In this document: positions 59,122 to 64,000 of the stretch, piece by piece
Layout of the letters: each line of letters starts with the position of its first letter
Numbering within the stretch: position 1 is the stretch's first letter
From: Rhodopseudomonas_A sp036404135
Lineage (GTDB): Bacteria > Pseudomonadota > Alphaproteobacteria > Rhizobiales > Xanthobacteraceae
Direction: 5' to 3'
Assembly (NCBI RefSeq): GCF_036404135.1
Contig: NZ_DASWPE010000117.1
Location: forward strand, 62,001-126,000
Length of the DNA: 64,000 bases
Notes under the pieces: generated by a model
What the model saw: only the letters and a program-made list of their open reading frames with translations
What the model was told of the DNA's origin: nothing
The model's database searches: none
Made by a program: the position numbers and the translations under genes

Positions 59122-59249
59122 TTCCTCGTCGTGGCTTGGTTCTGGATTTCTCCCCAGACGTGAGTGGGTCGTTCAAGAGAGCTTCAGAACCGAGCTCGCA
59201 GCGAGACGGGCTGGTGGCCGTTGGTCCGGGTCACTCACGTGACGAGGAA
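59122..59249. repeat. Nested inverted repeats between trxB and the Lrp gene
   Basis: Two perfect 9-bp arms nest inside each other: TTCCTCGTC (59122-59130) with GACGAGGAA (59241-59249), and ACGTGAGTG (59158-59166) with CACTCACGT (59232-59240). The right arms are contiguous, while the left arms are separated by 27 bases that also contain GGTTCTG, complementary to CAGAACC at about 59184. The region could fold as DNA or RNA. The rest of 59043-59450 holds the promoters of trxB and the Lrp gene. Confidence 0.55.
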
Positions 59250-59450
59250 CCGGCGAGGATCGGCCTCAGGACACCATTCGCAACTCTAAGTCATCTGGGG
59301 AGCTATGCAAGATTTGCAATCCATATCGGCAAATTTTCCCCTAACTTTGCTTTTATGCACCGCTCGCGAAATAAAATTACGCAAAGCTGTGGCACTGCGC
59401 TAAAACTGTTGCCGATTTACCCCCTCGCGGGCGACCGGGAATGCAAGCGC

Positions 59451-59927
59451 GTGTCCAAGAACCTTGATGAAATCGATCTGAAGATCCTCGGCGAGATCCA
59501 GGCGGATGGCCGGATCACCAATGTCGAACTGGCCAAGCGAGTCGGCATTTCGCCGCCGCCGTGCCTGCGGCGGGTGCGGACCCTGGAGGAGGAGGGCTAT
59601 ATCCAGGGCTATCGCGGCCTGCTCGATCCTGGCCGGCTCGGCTTCGACGTCACGGTGTTCGCCTCGGTGCATCTGTCGAGCCAGGCCGAAGCCGACCTGC
59701 GCGGCTTCGAGGAGTTCGTGCGCAATCAGCCTTTGGTGCGCGAATGCTGGATGTTGTCCGGCGAGGTCGATTTCATCCTGAAATGCGTCGCGCCTGACAT
59801 GGCCACGTTCCAGCACTTCGTCGCGCATCTCACCGCCGCGCCGCATGTCCGCAACGTCCGCACCTCGCTGGTGCTGCGCAACTCGAAATACGCCGCCGCG
59901 GTGCCGCTGGAATTGAAGCTGAGTTAG
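59451..59927 (+). CDS. Lrp/AsnC family transcriptional regulator
   Basis: The frame is open from 59136, but similarity begins at the GTG at 59451 (SKNLDEIDLKILGEIQADGRITNVELAKRVGISPPPCLRRVRTLEEEGYI), a textbook Lrp N-terminus. The product is 158 aa: an AsnC-type helix-turn-helix (residues 1-60) and a RAM ligand domain (VFASVHLSSQAEADLRGFEEFV, ECWMLSGEVDFILKCVAPDM, VRNVRTSLVLRNSKYAAAVPL). It would form octamers that bind DNA and respond to an amino acid. AT-rich sequence with partial inverted repeats (TTTGC...GCAAA, 59345-59385) just upstream could be an autoregulatory site. Confidence 0.92.
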   Translation: MSKNLDEIDLKILGEIQADGRITNVELAKRVGISPPPCLRRVRTLEEEGYIQGYRGLLDPGRLGFDVTVFASVHLSSQAEADLRGFEEFVRNQPLVRECWMLSGEVDFILKCVAPDMATFQHFVAHLTAAPHVRNVRTSLVLRNSKYAAAVPLELKLS

Positions 59928-59987
59928 AATTGAAGCCGCGCTAACTCCCGGCGAGATCGCGCATTCGGGACGCGTCACTGCCAGGCC

Positions 59988-60114
59988 GTCATTCCGGGGC
60001 GCGAGAGCGTTTAGCTCGAGCGAACCCGGAATCTCGCTCCACACGGCAGCCTCTCGCACCCCGCGGCAAGATTCCGGGTTCGCTCGCCCAAACGGGCTCG
60101 CGCCCCGGAATGAC
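59988..60114. repeat. 127-bp palindromic dispersed repeat
   Basis: The outer arms are GTCATTCCGGGGCGCGAG at 59988-60005 and its near complement CTCGCGCCCCGGAATGAC at 60097-60114. Inner arms pair GCGAACCCGGAATCT with AGATTCCGGGTTCGC. Sequences of this kind are intergenic repeats found in many copies in Rhodopseudomonas and Bradyrhizobium. Confidence 0.8.
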
Positions 60115-60215
60115 GAACCGATTGTGATTTAGGCGAGGCGGCGAAGCGTGCGCGAGGCCGCGCAACAAAAAAGGACCGCGCAGCAAAGCACCGCGCCGCA
60201 GCAACGCGCCGCAGC

Positions 60216-60240
60216 AAAAAGGGCCGCATCGCTGCGGCCC
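60216..60240 (-). terminator. Rho-independent terminator of greA
   Basis: On the minus strand GGGCCGCAGC / GATGCGGCCC form a hairpin followed by TTTTT (60220-60216). It lies about 90 bp after the greA stop codon. Confidence 0.75.
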
Positions 60241-60326
60241 CCGAAATGCTCATATCACACAGGAACGATAATCCCGACGCGATGCCTCGCGCCGTAACTT
60301 CGGCGCCGTAATCTCGGCGCGCTCGC

Positions 60327-60803
60327 TCAGCGCCACTCGACCTTGGTGATCTCATAAGCCTTGGCGCCGCCGGGGGCGACGACCTCGACGGACGCGCCTT
60401 TCTTCTTGCCGATCAGCGCCCGCGCCAGCGGCGAGGTGATCGAGATGCGGCCCTTCTTGGCGTCGGCTTCCGGCTCGCCGACGATCTGCCACACCGCCTT
60501 CTTCTCGGTGTCCTCGTCGATCAGCGTGACGGTGGCGCCGAACTTGATGGTGTCGCCGCTGAGCTTGCTGATGTCGATGATGTCGGCGCGCGCCAGCTTG
60601 TCCTCGAGCTCCGCGATGCGGCCCTCGTTATGGGACTGTTCTTCCTTGGCGGCGTGATACTCGGCATTTTCCGAAAGGTCGCCATGCGAGCGCGCCTCGG
60701 CGATGTGCTCGATGATGCGCGGACGATCCACCGACTGGCGCTGCTTCAATTCGACTTCGAGGGCGGCATAACCGCCCGCGGTCATTGGTACCTTTTCCAT
60801 CAT
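60327..60803 (-). CDS. greA: Transcription elongation factor GreA
   Basis: The ATG at 60803 (or the adjacent one at 60800) follows AAGGA; the longer frame is non-coding. The product is 158 aa, the family length. It has the N-terminal coiled coil (MTAGGYAALEVELKQRQSVDRPRIIEHIAEARSHGDLSENAEYHAAKEEQ) whose tip carries the acidic D and E in GDLSENAEY. The C-terminal FKBP-like domain ends with SPLARALIGKKKGASVEVVAPGG. GreA binds RNA polymerase and stimulates cleavage of backtracked RNA. It lies 212 bp downstream of carB in the same direction, an order also found in related Rhizobiales. Confidence 0.96.
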   Translation of the reverse strand: MMEKVPMTAGGYAALEVELKQRQSVDRPRIIEHIAEARSHGDLSENAEYHAAKEEQSHNEGRIAELEDKLARADIIDISKLSGDTIKFGATVTLIDEDTEKKAVWQIVGEPEADAKKGRISITSPLARALIGKKKGASVEVVAPGGAKAYEITKVEWR

Positions 60804-61015
60804 CGATCTTCGTCCTTCAACGTGTTCGTCACGTGGCACGAGATGTGGCTCACACGAAACGGTTATCGGTCTGGTGACCTGATCCGGCCTGGCAATCTCA
60901 CCGCGATCCTGGGGTGACCGCAAGCGCCGAAGCAGAACATTCCCACGGCTGGCGGGTTCCCGTCCTGCCGGCTATCTCGCCTATCAGGGGCCGGGCCTTC
61001 TGGCCCGCCGCGTGA

Positions 61016-64000
<2,985 letters not shown>

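Larger units (their letters stand above)
59928..60326. other. Intergenic region with repeat and terminator
   Basis: This gap lies between the convergent ends of the Lrp and greA genes. It holds a long palindromic repeat (59988-60114) and the greA terminator (60216-60240). No gene is visible. Confidence 0.6.

Overview
The window looks like the chromosome of a high-GC alphaproteobacterium of the Rhodopseudomonas/Bradyrhizobium group. Four things suggest this: the carB-greA / lrp / trxB-lysR housekeeping block at the right end, several cobalamin riboswitches, a B12-dependent radical-SAM fragment that reads like the start of BchE (bacteriochlorophyll synthesis), and short dispersed repeats typical of Bradyrhizobiaceae. 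The genus is inferred from gene content read by eye. No database search was possible.

Layout. 1-7.8 kb: envelope and regulatory genes. These are a PepSY protein cut by the left edge, a TetR regulator, a DUF2147 protein, a lipoprotein joined to a class III adenylate cyclase, an outer-membrane beta-barrel, a second TetR gene flanked by two copies of a 25-bp palindromic operator, an unknown membrane-anchored protein and a small lipoprotein. 7.9-8.3 kb: an IS630 transposase relic and a 107-bp dispersed repeat. 8.3-13.4 kb: an alcohol/aldehyde oxidation unit, with an AcoR-type sigma-54 activator divergent from an aldehyde dehydrogenase and an iron-containing alcohol dehydrogenase. It has a good -24/-12 promoter, inverted repeats that may be activator sites, and a strong terminator. 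13.6-21.2 kb: a cobalamin region. Three complete B12 riboswitches and one truncated one serve a cysteine-rich metal-binding protein with cobQ, the BtuFCD importer, and a broken bchE-like gene.

21.6-54.9 kb: the most notable part, a large divergent lipopeptide locus. Leftward genes encode two NRPSs (C-A-PCP, and C-A-PCP-E*-C-PCP-TE), a tripartite RND pump and a Sfp-type phosphopantetheinyl transferase. Between the arms are an ABM-fold protein and an Fe(II)/2-oxoglutarate dioxygenase. Rightward genes encode a type II thioesterase, an ABC exporter fused to a cNMP-binding-like domain, a fatty acyl-AMP ligase with carrier protein, and a 2948-aa hybrid KS-AT-ACP-aminotransferase-C-A-PCP-E. The logic resembles the mycosubtilin/iturin starter system. 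A fatty acid is adenylated, extended once with malonate, transaminated to a beta-amino fatty acid, joined to an Asp-like residue that is epimerised, and then passed to the two leftward NRPSs.

54.9-57.2 kb: small genes, a frameshifted ParA-type ATPase, and a probable small RNA with an anti-Shine-Dalgarno CCUCCUCC loop, its own promoter and a terminator. 57.2-64 kb: lysR, trxB, an Lrp/AsnC regulator, greA and carB (cut by the right edge), separated by palindromic repeats.
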